From Bettongia penicillata ogilbyi (Eukaryota; Chordata; Mammalia; Diprotodontia; Potoroidae), in NCBI GenBank assembly GCA_023548195.1, contig JAJHZJ010000311.1, positions 8,410,811 to 8,474,810 on the forward strand: 64,000 nucleotides of DNA. Reading direction: 5' to 3'. The notes beneath the pieces were generated by a model. The model had not been told where the DNA came from and made no database searches. It was given only the letters and a program-made list of their open reading frames with translations. Positions within the stretch are counted from its first letter, which is position 1; each line of letters begins with the position of its first letter. Positions 10,946 to 20,909 of the stretch are shown here, one piece after another. A program made the position numbers and the translations under genes.

Positions 10946-12025
10946 AGAAACTTTCTGGACTTAAGGATTTAAGATTCATGATTTCACATATTTTGATGTT
11001 CATCTTTGTAAACTATTATAAGTTCAAAATACTTCCTCTTCCTCTCCTGATGCTGTAGTCTAGCCTCTCTCCTTTATTATTAGGGGTATTACTGCCAATA
11101 AGTGATCTTGAAGTATACAATTATTGAGAAAAGGTAAGTTCATTGAAGATTAAAGGCCATTATTAAAGACAAAGTTGTTCTTATTGGAGACTAAAAAAGT
11201 TTCAAGGAGGTCTGAAAAGTGGTAGTATTGAAGAAACATCTCTGAGACATTTTATTTTTTTTTTGTTAGAAACAAATATTAAATTCAATTCCCAACACAT
11301 TATCTCCCACTGTGTGCAAAACACTGTGCTAGGTACTGGAGATACAACACTAAAACTGTCCATAGTATCCTTAAGGCACTCATTTTTTACCATATTTGCA
11401 CATCTCTCTAACATATGCCCTGGAAATGGAGTTTGATATGCTGTTTGATAAGGCAGGGAGTTATAATTTGTAAGACAGGTTTATGTGAAAATGCGTTTGT
11501 GAACTGCCGGTTTTTTGCTAAAGTAAGCCTCGGTTATCCGGGAAAATCAGGTAGGGAGATTCATTGATGATGTTAGATAAATGTGATATTACAATATATT
11601 AGATTTTTGACCTCTGTACTTTCTAGTCAATGCTAAAAACACACAAGGGCAATTGTTCTGTAAAATACAGATTATAAGTAGACTTAAAAAAATCTGGAAA
11701 TTTTATCCACAAAATTTTACTAGAGTTATTTAGTCATGGCTCTCAAACGACTGTAAATGAGGAAATTAATAATATTTTCCACTTTTATTAAAATTCTTAA
11801 TCCTGAAGAGTGAAATTCCTTTGGGTTTGCCTTAATTCCTCCCCCTACCACCACCATCCCACCAGGCACTAGGCCAGAATATTTGTGCTAATTTATCTGA
11901 CTTCTCACCTGCCACTCAGACAGATGAACACAGAACTAGCTGCCTCCCAGTGGTTCACAGGATTATTAAGAAATACATTTTTTAAACATTTCTACTTGAG
12001 TTAGATAGGTGTTAAAGCTGATGAG
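10946..12025. other. Unclassified sequence with one ancient-repeat trace
   Basis: 'cactgtgctaggtactggag' (about 11323) matches the start of an ancient mammalian repeat also seen near 42480 and 49150. The rest is not recognised. 'agcctcggttatccgggaaa' near 11526 resembles a DNA-transposon end but I could not find a partner inverted repeat. Confidence 0.35.
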
Positions 12026-13400
12026 CTTCCTCCCACTACTTGCTAATCCTTCAGACAGATCAGATGTGGAAGGAAGAAGGAAAGCAAGCAGAGTTTGGTG
12101 AATGGCAAGCCTGTGTCACAGGATCCCATGAGTTTTAGTGCCTGGACAGAGGGGCCCTGCTCCAAACCACCATATGCTGGGCAATGACATGGCGACACAC
12201 CCCTCTCGGACCTACCCCTGGGTGATAATTGTTTTAGAGGGAGAGATTGTGAGAAACCAATTAAACTTCCCCCTCTCTGACAGGGCAACCTCCTGGAAGC
12301 CAGGAGCTGTGCTAGGGCTCCTGTTCTCCCAGTAGGTTGCGAATTGCTCAGAGTGAATAAATACATTTGTTCACTTTTCAAAATGTGACAAACCACCTGG
12401 TCTCTTGTGTTGCTCTCGGAGTGAGGAAGGCGGACTACAGCTCATCATTTCTGAACTCTAGCCCATAAAAATGCTTCACCGCTCTCAGAGCTATTTTTGC
12501 AAGGACATCTGTTGCCAAAAGAGAATTTTAATTAAGCAAAAACACATCTCTGTTTTGTCCGCGGCAAGAAGGCTTGAGAAAGCTTTCCTGTCTCAGATGA
12601 TGCTAAATCTGGATAAATGCAAGTCTTAAGGTATTTTTTAAAGGTCTTTACAGTTCTATCTGAGGGACACAACAAATTTTTCCACAGGAGGGAATAGGTT
12701 GGAAGTGCGTGTTTTGCTCTTTTTCAAAATAAGGCCCAGCCTGCATTAATAATTAATTGTAGGTAATCTAATCTGACATGTTATCCCATGGTTTGATAAA
12801 GTTGAAAGCTATTTCCACAAGGCAACCTGCCAGGTCGTCGCTCCAGTTCAGTCTTCTTCCCAGGTGATATTCATCATTTTAACATCATGCTTCCAATATG
12901 CCACATTAACACATAAATTAGGGGTCCTGGCACTCTACTTGCTATTATAGCTAGGCTAGAGAAAATTGTCCAGTCGAGGAAGGGGGTCAAAAAAAATCTA
13001 AAGCAATAAAGAAAATCGCTAAGCGGGGTGGTGGACATTAATATTGCATAAATTGCACGAGATTGGGGTTTGGGAGGAGGGATCTTTCTCAAGTTTTCAT
13101 AAAGAGGAAAGTGTGCTAGGTGGCTTCTTTTCTTCTCTCTCCCCCTGCCCTTTTTTTCTTCCTTCAAACATTGGTTGAATGACACAGTTACCAATGCCTG
13201 GAATAGAAACTGACTGTAACTGTAACTGTACACTTCTCCAATCCATTAAGTGCCTGAAGGGGTGTCCACTTTGGCGGCATGAGCATATCCCAAAGACTGA
13301 TAACAAGAGGGGCACTTTTAAGTGAGAGGCAGGGGAGGGGAGGTCATTCCAGGGGTGGAATGAATTACCTGATAACATTAAGATTGCTTTGGGCCCCTCC
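12026..13400. other. Repeat-free block, candidate conserved non-coding element
   Basis: The longest stretch in the window with no interspersed repeat I recognise. It has balanced composition, two CpG-bearing sites (ccgcgg near 12560, gtcgtcgc near 12834), and TAAT-type clusters ('ttttaattaagc' near 12526, 'taataattaattgta' near 12747). It contains no exon with splice signals I trust. Composition and texture resemble vertebrate conserved non-coding elements; this is inference without alignment. Confidence 0.4.
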
Positions 13401-13631
13401 TGTTATTGGTTGGGGGTCACTGGTTTGCCCTCCTCCATAGGAGGGAGGGTACATCATCTCAACTAAGGCAAGGGATCATGTTTCAAGACAGGAGGTGCTT
13501 ACTTGGCAAGAATTTGCCTCACATTGAGAACCTGAATTCAGAGTTCCAGTGTCATTCATTCAACCCAGCTTTTTTCTCCCTGCTTTGGGACCTGTCCGGG
13601 AATATAATACTCACTTCTTGGGGTTTGCCCA

Positions 13632-13632
<1 letters not shown>

Positions 13633-13687
<55 letters not shown>
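13633..13687. repeat. (CA)n microsatellite
   Basis: About 27 uninterrupted CA units, followed by looser CACA-rich sequence and a C-run to about 13790. The 163-codon + frame that crosses it is a repeat artefact. Confidence 0.98.
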
Positions 13688-13688
<1 letters not shown>

Positions 13689-13959
13689 AGCCAACCAAAC
13701 AAAACAACTCTTTCTTCTCCTTATGCACACCCCCCCCACAGATACAAACACACATGCATAAACACACATGTGCACAAACACACACAATCCCTTTTCTATT
13801 TTGTTCTGAAACTAGAGTTATTTGCTTTTCTAGAGTTGATGAAATACTTGTATTCCAATATAATTGTAATCTTCTATATTTTATTTCATATATTTAAAAG
13901 CAGTTCTCAGAAGGGACCCGTAAGTTTTACCGAATTGCCAAAGGGATTCATGGCACACA

Positions 13960-14095
13960 AAAAAATTAGCCCCTATTCTGCACACACATTTACACAATAC
14001 ATATACATAATACATGTGTATATACATACATATACATATGTATTTACATATATACATACATATATATTCACACACACACACATATATAGACAAAC
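13960..14095. repeat. TA/CA-rich simple sequence
   Basis: Degenerate (TACA/CATA)n with 'cacacacacacatatata' at its end. Confidence 0.85.
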
Positions 14096-14149
14096 ATTCT
14101 TACAAGACTTTTACTTAAAATGTATTAGTTGAGTGATCCTAGGTCAACC

Positions 14150-14415
14150 TCACCTCTCAGAGCCCAACTTTTCTCACCTGAGTTCAAATTTAGCCTCAGA
14201 CATTTGCTAGCTGTGTGACCCTGAGGAAGCCATTGAACTTCTGTTTGCCTCAGTCCCATCATCTGTAAAATGGGGGATGAAAATAGCACCTACCTACTAT
14301 CTTACCTATCTACTCTCAGGATTGTCCTGAGGATCAGATGAGATCTCTGTCAAGTGCTTAGCACACTGACTAGTATAGTAGGTAGTGCTATATAAATGCT
14401 ATTATTGTTAGTAGT
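14150..14415 (+). repeat. MIR-type CORE-SINE
   Basis: Clear sense-strand element: 'gagttcaaatttagcctcag', 'gctagctgtgtgaccctgag', 'catctgtaaaatggggga', 'gtcaagtgcttagcacactg', 'gctatataaatgctattatt'. Confidence 0.9.
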
Positions 14416-14424
14416 ACTATTGTT

Positions 14425-14600
14425 ATTGTTAACTTGTAGCTTTGGGCAAGTCACTTAACTACTCTCTGCCTCAGTTTCCTGACCTGTAAAAAGGAAGTAA
14501 TGGCACTTACTTCCCAGTATTATTGTGGGGACCAAATAAGACAGTATCTGCAAAGTGTTTGCAAAAGTTAAAGTCATATATACTAATTGTTATTCTCTTT
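14425..14600 (+). repeat. MIR-type CORE-SINE, second copy
   Basis: Tandem to the preceding element and in the same orientation: 'tttgggcaagtcacttaact', 'gcctcagtttcctgacctgt', 'ctgcaaagtgtttgcaaaag'. The 5' head is missing. Confidence 0.88.
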
Positions 14601-15195
14601 TTTCCTAACTCCAGTTCTAGAATTCTATCCATTTTACCACATAGTTGAGTCCAGAGGAATCTGCAGTCTGCTCTTTTTTTTCTCAAGTATCAAATGGAGT
14701 GACTTTTCATTCTGCCTATCTATTTCCTACTGGTCTAGAAGTTCGTTGTCTATTCCCTACCCATCTAGTTTTTCCCTAGCCCTGTGAATCCTTTTCAGAA
14801 CCATTGTGTAAGCTTCCTACAATTCTCTAGTCCTACCTCCTGAGATAGAAGTCAAACACCCTTGGGACTTCTGTACAGTAGAGAACAGGTTAAAAAATAA
14901 TGCTCTGCATTATTTCTTAAATAATTGCCAAACCCTGTTATGATGGAATTGGGGAAGGCGGTCTTTCAACTCATTGCCTTTTTGTCAGTGTTGCTGTTTT
15001 TTTTTTTCTGTCGACAATTAGGTCTGTAGGGAACCACTTGCAAGATGGAACTCCTGAAGGTTTCGTCTTATCAATTGCTCACTTTGGAATATTTTCTTCT
15101 ATAAATGTTTGTCTGTTTCACACTACCCCTGCCCTACAGCTAGAAAATTCAGATTTCTATTCCCCTAATCCTTGTGGTTCCCAATCACTTCCTGT
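14601..15195. other. Unclassified intergenic sequence
   Basis: Pyrimidine-biased, with a T-run (14998-15008). No repeat family or gene recognised. Confidence 0.4.
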
Positions 15196-15199
15196 CCAA

Positions 15200-15370
15200 G
15201 CCGTAGGATTATGGAGTTAGAATTGAAAAGGAACTTGGTGCTTTCTTCAGATCTACTAATTTTACAGATTAGAAAACAAAGACCCAAAGAGGTTAAATTA
15301 TTTACCCAGAGATAGGAAATGACAAAGCTGGTGTTTGAACCCAAGTCTACTGTGCATTGCTCCAAATCCA
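15200..15370 (-). repeat. MON1-type CORE-SINE
   Basis: 'ttatggagttagaattgaaa', 'ttttacagattagaaaacaa', 'agaggttaaattatttaccc', 'gtgtttgaacccaagtctac'. Confidence 0.85.
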
Positions 15371-15546
15371 GTTTGAAAAAGTCTTTTTTTATTGTCAAAT
15401 TTTGTTTTTAATACAGTAGGATGCTATTAACAAACACATAATCAAAAGTGTAGTAGTTGAGCAAAGCAACATGGAGGAGTAATTGATAGTATGGCACAAT
15501 GGATAGAATGCTGGGCCTGGAGTCAGGAAGTCTCATCATCCTGAGT

Positions 15547-15563
15547 TCAAATCTGGCCTCAGA
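15547..15563. repeat. Target-site duplication, left copy
   Basis: tcaaatctggcctcaga, identical to 16104-16120; it is SINE sequence duplicated by the 540-bp insertion. Confidence 0.9.
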
Positions 15564-16103
15564 CATGTTTGTCCTTCATATTTGAAAAGGACCAGTGACA
15601 ACAGTGGGCGATGATTTGACTCTTGTGTAACTTGGATTTAAGTGAGGCAGCATTGTACAAAGTCATCAGCCTCACTCTCCCTTTTGAGTCTTTGAAGTTC
15701 AATGCCAGACAAAAGTCAAAATGATTGGTGAGGGCTCATGATGCCATAAATGACCTTGGCATCTCTGATGCCTAAGCAAAGTCTAAATGACCCACAGCAC
15801 TTCAGTTGCTTTCAAGGCCATTGGAACAAACTGTGTTCATCTGCCCATTCTGCTAGGGAAAATCTTCACGTGCTTGGAATAGACATTCCCTCTAACTCAC
15901 AAATGGGTTTGAGACAGGTTAGTTAGCCTCAACCTGATGCAATCTGTCTGCTTAGATGGTTTATGGGAGTCCAGACTACTCATGTTACTGCTTCTTGAAC
16001 TCACAGGTAAGAGTTGGGTAAGACAGACATCAAACGTGGATGAGCAGCCCTGAAAAGGACTTGGCAAGCCCTCAGATCAGAGATGCTAGACCTCCTGAAT
16101 ACC
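15564..16103 (-). mobile_element. RTE-tailed insertion in a SINE
   Basis: 540 bp bounded by a perfect 17-bp target duplication. On the minus strand it ends in the RTE-like tail seen on other SINEs here (on + it starts 'tttgtccttcatatttgaa'), which places its 3' end at the low coordinate. The internal 'tgaggcagcattgtacaaag' and 'tcatcagcctcactctccc' are shared, in the other orientation, with the elements at 56845 and 63840. The distal part (15700-16103) is longer than those SINEs. It is either a long RTE-SINE or a 5'-truncated RTE 3'UTR. No reverse transcriptase motif is present. Confidence 0.8.
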
Positions 16104-16120
16104 TCAAATCTGGCCTCAGA
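16104..16120. repeat. Target-site duplication, right copy
   Basis: Exact repeat of 15547-15563. Confidence 0.9.
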
Positions 16121-16299
16121 TGTTTACTAGCTGTGTGACCCTGGGCAAGTCACTTAACTCTGCCTCACTCTTCTCATCTGTAAAATGAGCTGGAGAAGGA
16201 AATGGCAAACTACTCCAGTAACTTTGCCAAGAAAAACCCAAGTGGGGTCAAAAAAAGGTGGACATAACTAAAATGACTGGACAACAATAAATCTACCAT

Positions 16300-17254
16300 T
16301 GTTAAAAGAAAGGGAGGGTCTGTACTTTAACAAGGTAGTAGTAATATTACCCATTGTGCTAACTAGGATAATCTTTCATAGGCATTTATTGTGGTCAATC
16401 TGCATATATTCTGCTTTCTTCATTCTTTATCACTTCATATACCAATATTTCTCCAATTTCTTAATGTAGCAAGGTGCTGGATAATGTTTGGGTTTTGTCC
16501 TTCTTGGTATCTCACAAAAAATATGAACATATATTCCTTTCTAGCTTCCAGTGTGCTTCATGGAAGTTTGGGAAGGCGTACTATGAGTCATGCACACTGT
16601 CCCATCACTCTTAGCTCTTAGCTGCTGGTAAAATGGACCAGATTTGGTCCCTTTTAGTGGTCATAAAATCTCATCTGTAGAAGCTTCCCCCAGTATCTGC
16701 TACCAGTGCTCCAGAATACATCTCTGCTACTTATGTGTTGGAGACTTCTGAACTTTCTTAACCCACAAGGTTACCATCAGTCCTGGATATATCCACAATA
16801 GTTTATTAAGACCAAGAAAGAATAAACACAAAGAAAGTTCTAAGTAGTGAAGGATCTTTCATTAGCATGTCTGATTAAGCGGATCGATTGACTAACCCAG
16901 GCCCCTTCTCCCATTACCACCTCTAGCTCTAGCTGCCACATGGGTGGGATCACATTATAATGGGATAGATGAATCTGTACTTACCCACCCCTGTGGAATG
17001 ACATCTTGTCACTTGGTGAACCATATCCAAAATATCTCAACTAGTAGCTATCTCCACTTTTTCAAGGGCCCCTGTGTTATCAGCTCTTTTATCACAACAT
17101 ACTACAAACCCCTGCTCATGGCTGAAAGTAGGACTTCTCTTTTCCCCAAACCCCCTCCTCCTAACAAGTTTCAAAAGTGGACTAAAAATAGTCTTGACAT
17201 GTCTATGGATGCCCCAAGTGTGAAGGAAAGGCCCTGTTAGACGGTCATATTTGT
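16300..17254. other. Unclassified intergenic sequence
   Basis: About 950 bases not assigned to any repeat. A 98-codon + frame (16944-17240) has no recognisable domain. No gene seen. Confidence 0.4.
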
Positions 17255-17875
17255 CACATAATAATATAATATTCTATTCATATCATGTCTTATTTAACCA
17301 TTCCCTAGTCATTGGGTATAGAGTTTGCTTTCAGCTTTTATTTTAATTCTAAATGATGCTGTTGTGAATATTTTGTACAGATATATCTTTTCTTCCTGTC
17401 AATAACCCCTTATTAGCGAGATCACTACATCAAAGGATATGGACAATTTTTTTATTTTTCCTATATAATTATATGTTGTTTTTCAAAGTAGTGAGAGCAT
17501 TTCATAGCTTCATAAAACAGTGAATTAGGATGCCTGCTTTCCCACAGTCCCTCCAGCACTGAATGTTTACATCTTTTATCCTATTTCTCATTTTATTGGA
17601 GTAAGCCAATATATCAGAGTTCAAAAATTTGCATTTTTCTGATTATTAGCAATTTTGAATACTTTTTCAGATATTTGTTGATATCTCATTTTTTTCTTCT
17701 TGAAACTACATTCTTTGGCTACTTATCAATTATAGAATGGATTTTAAATCTTACTGATTTGTATCTATTTTTCTATTGGGTTTTGATATCAAAATTTCAT
17801 CTCAGATTTTTAAGATTTTCCCAAGTTTGCATTTCTTTCATCTTATTCTAGAGGCATTGCTCTCACTTTTAGAAA
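17255..17875 (-). repeat. L1 3'-region, antisense, old copy
   Basis: Reverse-strand L1 landmarks, strongly diverged: 'taaccattccctagtcattg', 'tgctgttgtgaatattttgt', 'cactacatcaaaggatatgg', 'ccctccagcactgaatgttt', 'tttgcatttttctgattatt', 'tacttatcaattatagaatg'. Confidence 0.75.
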
Positions 17876-17879
17876 AAAA

Positions 17880-18305
17880 AATATGTTGTCTTGGGTTGAC
17901 CCCTACATCCAGCACAGGGGTGTCTGCGTGCCTTGAAGGGAGAGAGAATAGATATGTCTAGACTATTCTCTCTCACCCTCTTCCTTCTTTAAGGAAAACT
18001 TTATTCCTGTCAAAGGGGAAATGAGAAATTGGAAATAGAGACTCACCACTTGCCTTCCTCAGACATGAGGGTACCAGACTAGGATCATACATATCTCCTC
18101 CCTTAAATAATGTTATTCTAGTCTAGAGGATGTAATTTTCACTTCTGATCACTACCTGAATAATGGGTGAAGCTATACCCCAAGTATTACATCCTAGGTT
18201 TGACTTTTCCCACCAAATACTAGTTCTATAATAAAGACATACAGCAAATAGCAAAGAAACCCATTTGTCCAAATAACAAAACAGAAAGCAGAGAAAGTAT
18301 ACATA
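17880..18305. other. Unclassified intergenic sequence
   Basis: No recognised repeat or gene. Confidence 0.4.
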
Positions 18306-18412
18306 GGACAATAGGACAGCTAGTGGTTAGAGCACTGGACTTGGAATCAGGAAGATTCATCTTTATGAGTTCAAATTCTGTCTCAGATTAGCTGTGTGAA
18401 GTTCTCACTGGA
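18306..18412 (+). repeat. MAR1-like SINE head
   Basis: 'gacagctagtggttagagca', 'ggacttggaatcaggaagat', 'gagttcaaattctgtctcag', 'ttagctgtgtga'; truncated before the GA tract. Confidence 0.8.
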
Positions 18413-18420
18413 AACAAGGC

Positions 18421-18423
<3 letters not shown>

Positions 18424-18514
<91 letters not shown>
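18424..18514. repeat. (GA)n microsatellite, 91 bp pure
   Basis: Forty-five uninterrupted AG units; the longest perfect dinucleotide array in the window. Two minus-strand frames of SLSLSL are artefacts. Confidence 0.98.
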
Positions 18515-18518
<4 letters not shown>

Positions 18519-18544
18519 AAGGGAGAGGGAAAGAAGTGAGAGAG

Positions 18545-18665
18545 TGTGAAATCATAGATTTTAACTCTGAAGTCAAGATCTGGGTTCACATTCTCCTCTG
18601 ACACATACTGGCTGGGTACATAGATTCTGAACAAGTTATTTAACCTTTCAGTATGAAGGCAACAG
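18545..18665 (+). repeat. MIR-type CORE-SINE fragment
   Basis: 'aaatcatagattttaactct', 'ctcctctgacacatactggc', 'acaagttatttaacctttca' follow the element order; the 3' part is absent. Confidence 0.65.
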
Positions 18666-18716
18666 ATTTCTAAGACAGCAGGTACCAATCTGCATTATTA
18701 CAAGGAGCACACACAG

Positions 18717-18966
18717 CAGGAGTTTCTGATGTCAATGGAATTGGTAGAGTCCAATAAAAGAATTAGCAGATTTATTTTATATCCTGCTACCTTGCTGACA
18801 CTATCTTATTTTGTGGCTGTTGATTCTTTCGTTGTTATGATTTTTAAGGAAATCTTTGGAATTTTGCTTCCTCTGAGATGATGTCATTAATTTATTTTCC
18901 TTGTCTTTTTGGAACAGCTAGTGTTTCTAATACTATGTCAGATTTAATATCAACAATGGGCATCTC
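18717..18966 (-). repeat. Old L1 ORF2, antisense, left part
   Basis: Reads on the minus strand as L1 ORF2: 'atcctgctaccttgctgaca' (about 18781), 'gctgttgattctttcgttgt', and 'gtgtttctaatactatgtca' leading to 'caatgggcatctc', the antisense of a well-conserved part of the L1 reverse transcriptase domain. It stops exactly at the HAL1-like insertion and resumes at 21919. Confidence 0.8.
18948..18966. repeat. Target-site duplication, left copy
   Basis: tatcaacaatgggcatctc, matching 21915-21933 with two differences. The inner 15 bases (18952-18966 against 21919-21933) differ at one position. Confidence 0.85.
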
Positions 18967-18976
18967 GGGGTGGAGT

Positions 18977-18987
18977 CAAGATGGCGG
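18977..18987 (+). promoter_or_regulatory. YY1-like site at L1-type 5' end
   Basis: caagatggcgg lies 11 bases inside the element, the position where YY1 directs transcription start in mammalian L1. Supports an intact 5' end. Confidence 0.6.
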
Positions 18988-19334
18988 AGTAGAAAGCCTC
19001 ACGTATGCTAGCTCTGAACCCACAGCCCATGGATTTAATGTAAGAAGAGCTCCCCACAAGTTCTGGATCACTGCAAGGCGTGCAGAAACACAGTGGAAAA
19101 GATTTCCATTCCAGAAAGCCCTGGAGAGCCATCCCCACGGTCTGTCGCACCCCGGAAAGTGGAGCCCACCCCTGTCCTGCCCTGGCCGGGCGGCCCCAGA
19201 GGAACAGATCCGAGCAGGCTTCAGGGACAGAATCTCCGGCAGCTGGGAAGGTCCCTCCACCACAGACACTCCAGGTCAGTGAGAGAGATGTCTGGGCTGG
19301 CCGAGAGGAGAGCGGGGTGTCTCCGTGACTCGGG

Positions 19335-19425
19335 CCCCCTCGGGAGGAAGCAGCAGAGGCAGAGGCAGGGGCAGGAAGTGGCGGAGGCAGAGGCAGGGGC
19401 AGCGGCAGAGGCAGCAGCGGCTCAG
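19335..19425. repeat. GGCAGA/GGCAGC-rich short repeat in HAL1-like 5'UTR
   Basis: Degenerate hexamer-like iterations of gcagaggcaggggcag and related units; locally the most GC-rich part of the window. Confidence 0.75.
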
Positions 19426-19453
19426 GACTCCCCAAGCAGCAGGCAGAACTTCA

Positions 19454-19669
19454 GGTCTCTGCATAAAGCCCCTGACGGAGCTGAGCCTGGGAGGCGGCCC
19501 TGCCCCCACCCGCTCCATCACTGAAGGTCTGCACATAAACCTCCTGAGGGAACTGAGACTGGGAGGCGGCCCTGCCCCCACCTGCTCCATCACTGAAGGT
19601 CTGCACATAAACCTCCTGAGGGAGCTGAGACTGGGAGGTGGCCCTGCCCCCACCCCAGCACCAGAACTT
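19454..19669. repeat. 72-bp tandem repeat, three copies, in HAL1-like 5'UTR
   Basis: Copies start at 19454, 19526 and 19598, each with 'ggtct..gcataaa' near its start, then 'ctgagggagctgagactggg'-type sequence and 'gcggccctgcccccacc'. Copies 2 and 3 are nearly identical, copy 1 is more diverged. This resembles the 5'UTR monomers that serve as promoters in some L1 families (e.g. mouse); promoter function here is inference. Confidence 0.85.
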
Positions 19670-19798
19670 AAGCTCACATTGAATAGCAGCCGCGCCTGCC
19701 GCAGAAAGCCCATTTGAATCTCAGACCCCAAGCACTAGCTGGACAGATCTAGGCGGGGGTGGACAGGAATCTCAGAAGTCAAGTAACTGGCTGGGAAA

Positions 19799-20909
19799 AT
19801 GCCCAGAAAAGGGAAGAAAAATAAGACTATAGAGAGCTTCTTTGAGCAGGTGCAAATGTTCCCGCCTTTCAATTCTGATGACAAGGAAATATTCTTACCA
19901 TCAGGGAAAGACGTGGAGGGCGAGGCTTCTGTATCCCAGACATCCCAGGGGGATGTCAGGTGGGCTCAGGCCTTGGAAGAGCTCAAAAAGGATTTTGAAA
20001 AGCAAGTTAGACAGGTGGAGGAAAAACTGGGAAGAGAAATGAGAGAGATGCAAGAAAAGCACAAAAAATGGATCAATACTTTGCTAAAGGAGACCCAAAA
20101 AAATGCTGAAGAAAATAACACCTTGAAGAATAGGCTCACTCAATTGGCAAAAGAGGTTCAAAAAGCCAATGAGGAGAAGAATGCTTTCAAAAGCAGAATT
20201 AGCCAAATGGAAAAAGAGGTTCAAAAGCTCACTGAAGAGAATAGTTCTCTCAAAATCAGAATGGAACAGATGGAGGCTAATGACTTTCTGAGAAACCAAG
20301 AAATCACCACACAAAACCAAAAGAATGAAAAAATGTAAGAGAATGTGAAATATCTCATGGAAAAACAACTGACCTGGAAAATAGATCCGAGAGAGACAAT
20401 TTAAAAACTATGGGACTACCTGAAAGTCATGATCAAAAAACTAGCCTAGACATCATCTTCCATGAAATTATCGAGGAAAACTGCCCTGACATTCTACAAC
20501 CAGAGGGCAAAATAAGTATTGAAAGGATCCATCGATCACCACCTGAAAGAGATCCAAAAAGAGAAACTCCTAGGAACATTGTGGCCAAATCCAGAACTCC
20601 CAGCTCAAGGAGCAAATCTTACAAGCAGCTAGAAAGAAACAATTCCAGTATTGTGGAAATAAAATCAGGATAACTCAAGATCTAGCAGCTTCTACATTAA
20701 GGGATCGAAGGGCGTGGAATAGGATATTCCAGAAGTCAAAGGAACTAGGACTCAAACCAAGAATCAGAAACCCAGCAAAACTGAGTATAATACTTCAGGG
20801 GAAAATATGGTCTTTCAATGAAACAGAGGACTTTCAAGCATTCTTGATGAAAAGACCAGAGCTGAAAAGAAAATTTGACTTTCAAACACAAGAATCAGAA
20901 GAAGCATGA
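19799..20909 (+). pseudogene. L1/HAL1-type ORF1 (RNA-binding protein), frameshifted
   Basis: L1 ORF1 proteins form trimers through a coiled coil and coat the element RNA as a chaperone. Here the ATG at 19799 opens 179 codons with a basic N terminus (MPRKGKKNK). A long heptad-rich region follows (about residues 60-160), with repeated KEVQK and EENNTLKNR/EENSSLKIR units. Frame 1 stops at 20336-20338. The RRM-like part continues in a second frame near 20392-20585 (NLKTMGLPES, DIIFHEIIEENC, ERIHRSPPERDP). The C-terminal domain is in a third frame to the TGA at 20907 (ITQDLAASTLRDRRAWN, FNETEDFQAFLMKRPELKR). At least two frameshifts are needed, so it is a pseudogene here. All three ORF1 domains are present in order, so the copy is complete apart from these lesions. 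Confidence 0.9.

Larger units (their letters stand above)
15485..16295 (+). repeat. MAR1-like SINE split by an insertion
   Basis: Left half 15485-15563 ('cacaatggatagaatgctgg', 'ggcctggagtcaggaagtct') and right half 16104-16295 ('ctgtgtgaccctgggcaagt', 'aaatgagctggagaaggaaa', 'aatggcaaactactccagta', 'ctaaaatgactggacaac') are the two ends of one marsupial SINE. Its tail resembles that of BovB/RTE-mobilised SINEs. The interruption is the insertion annotated separately. Confidence 0.92.

Noticed and set aside
11500..11560. DNA-transposon-like end (cctcggttatccggg)
   Set aside because: No matching inverted terminus found nearby, so not annotated as a transposon.
19276..19731. 151-codon minus-strand and 143/130-codon plus-strand frames
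   Set aside because: They are open because the HAL1-like 5'UTR is GC-rich and tandemly repeated; they have no domain and no start context.
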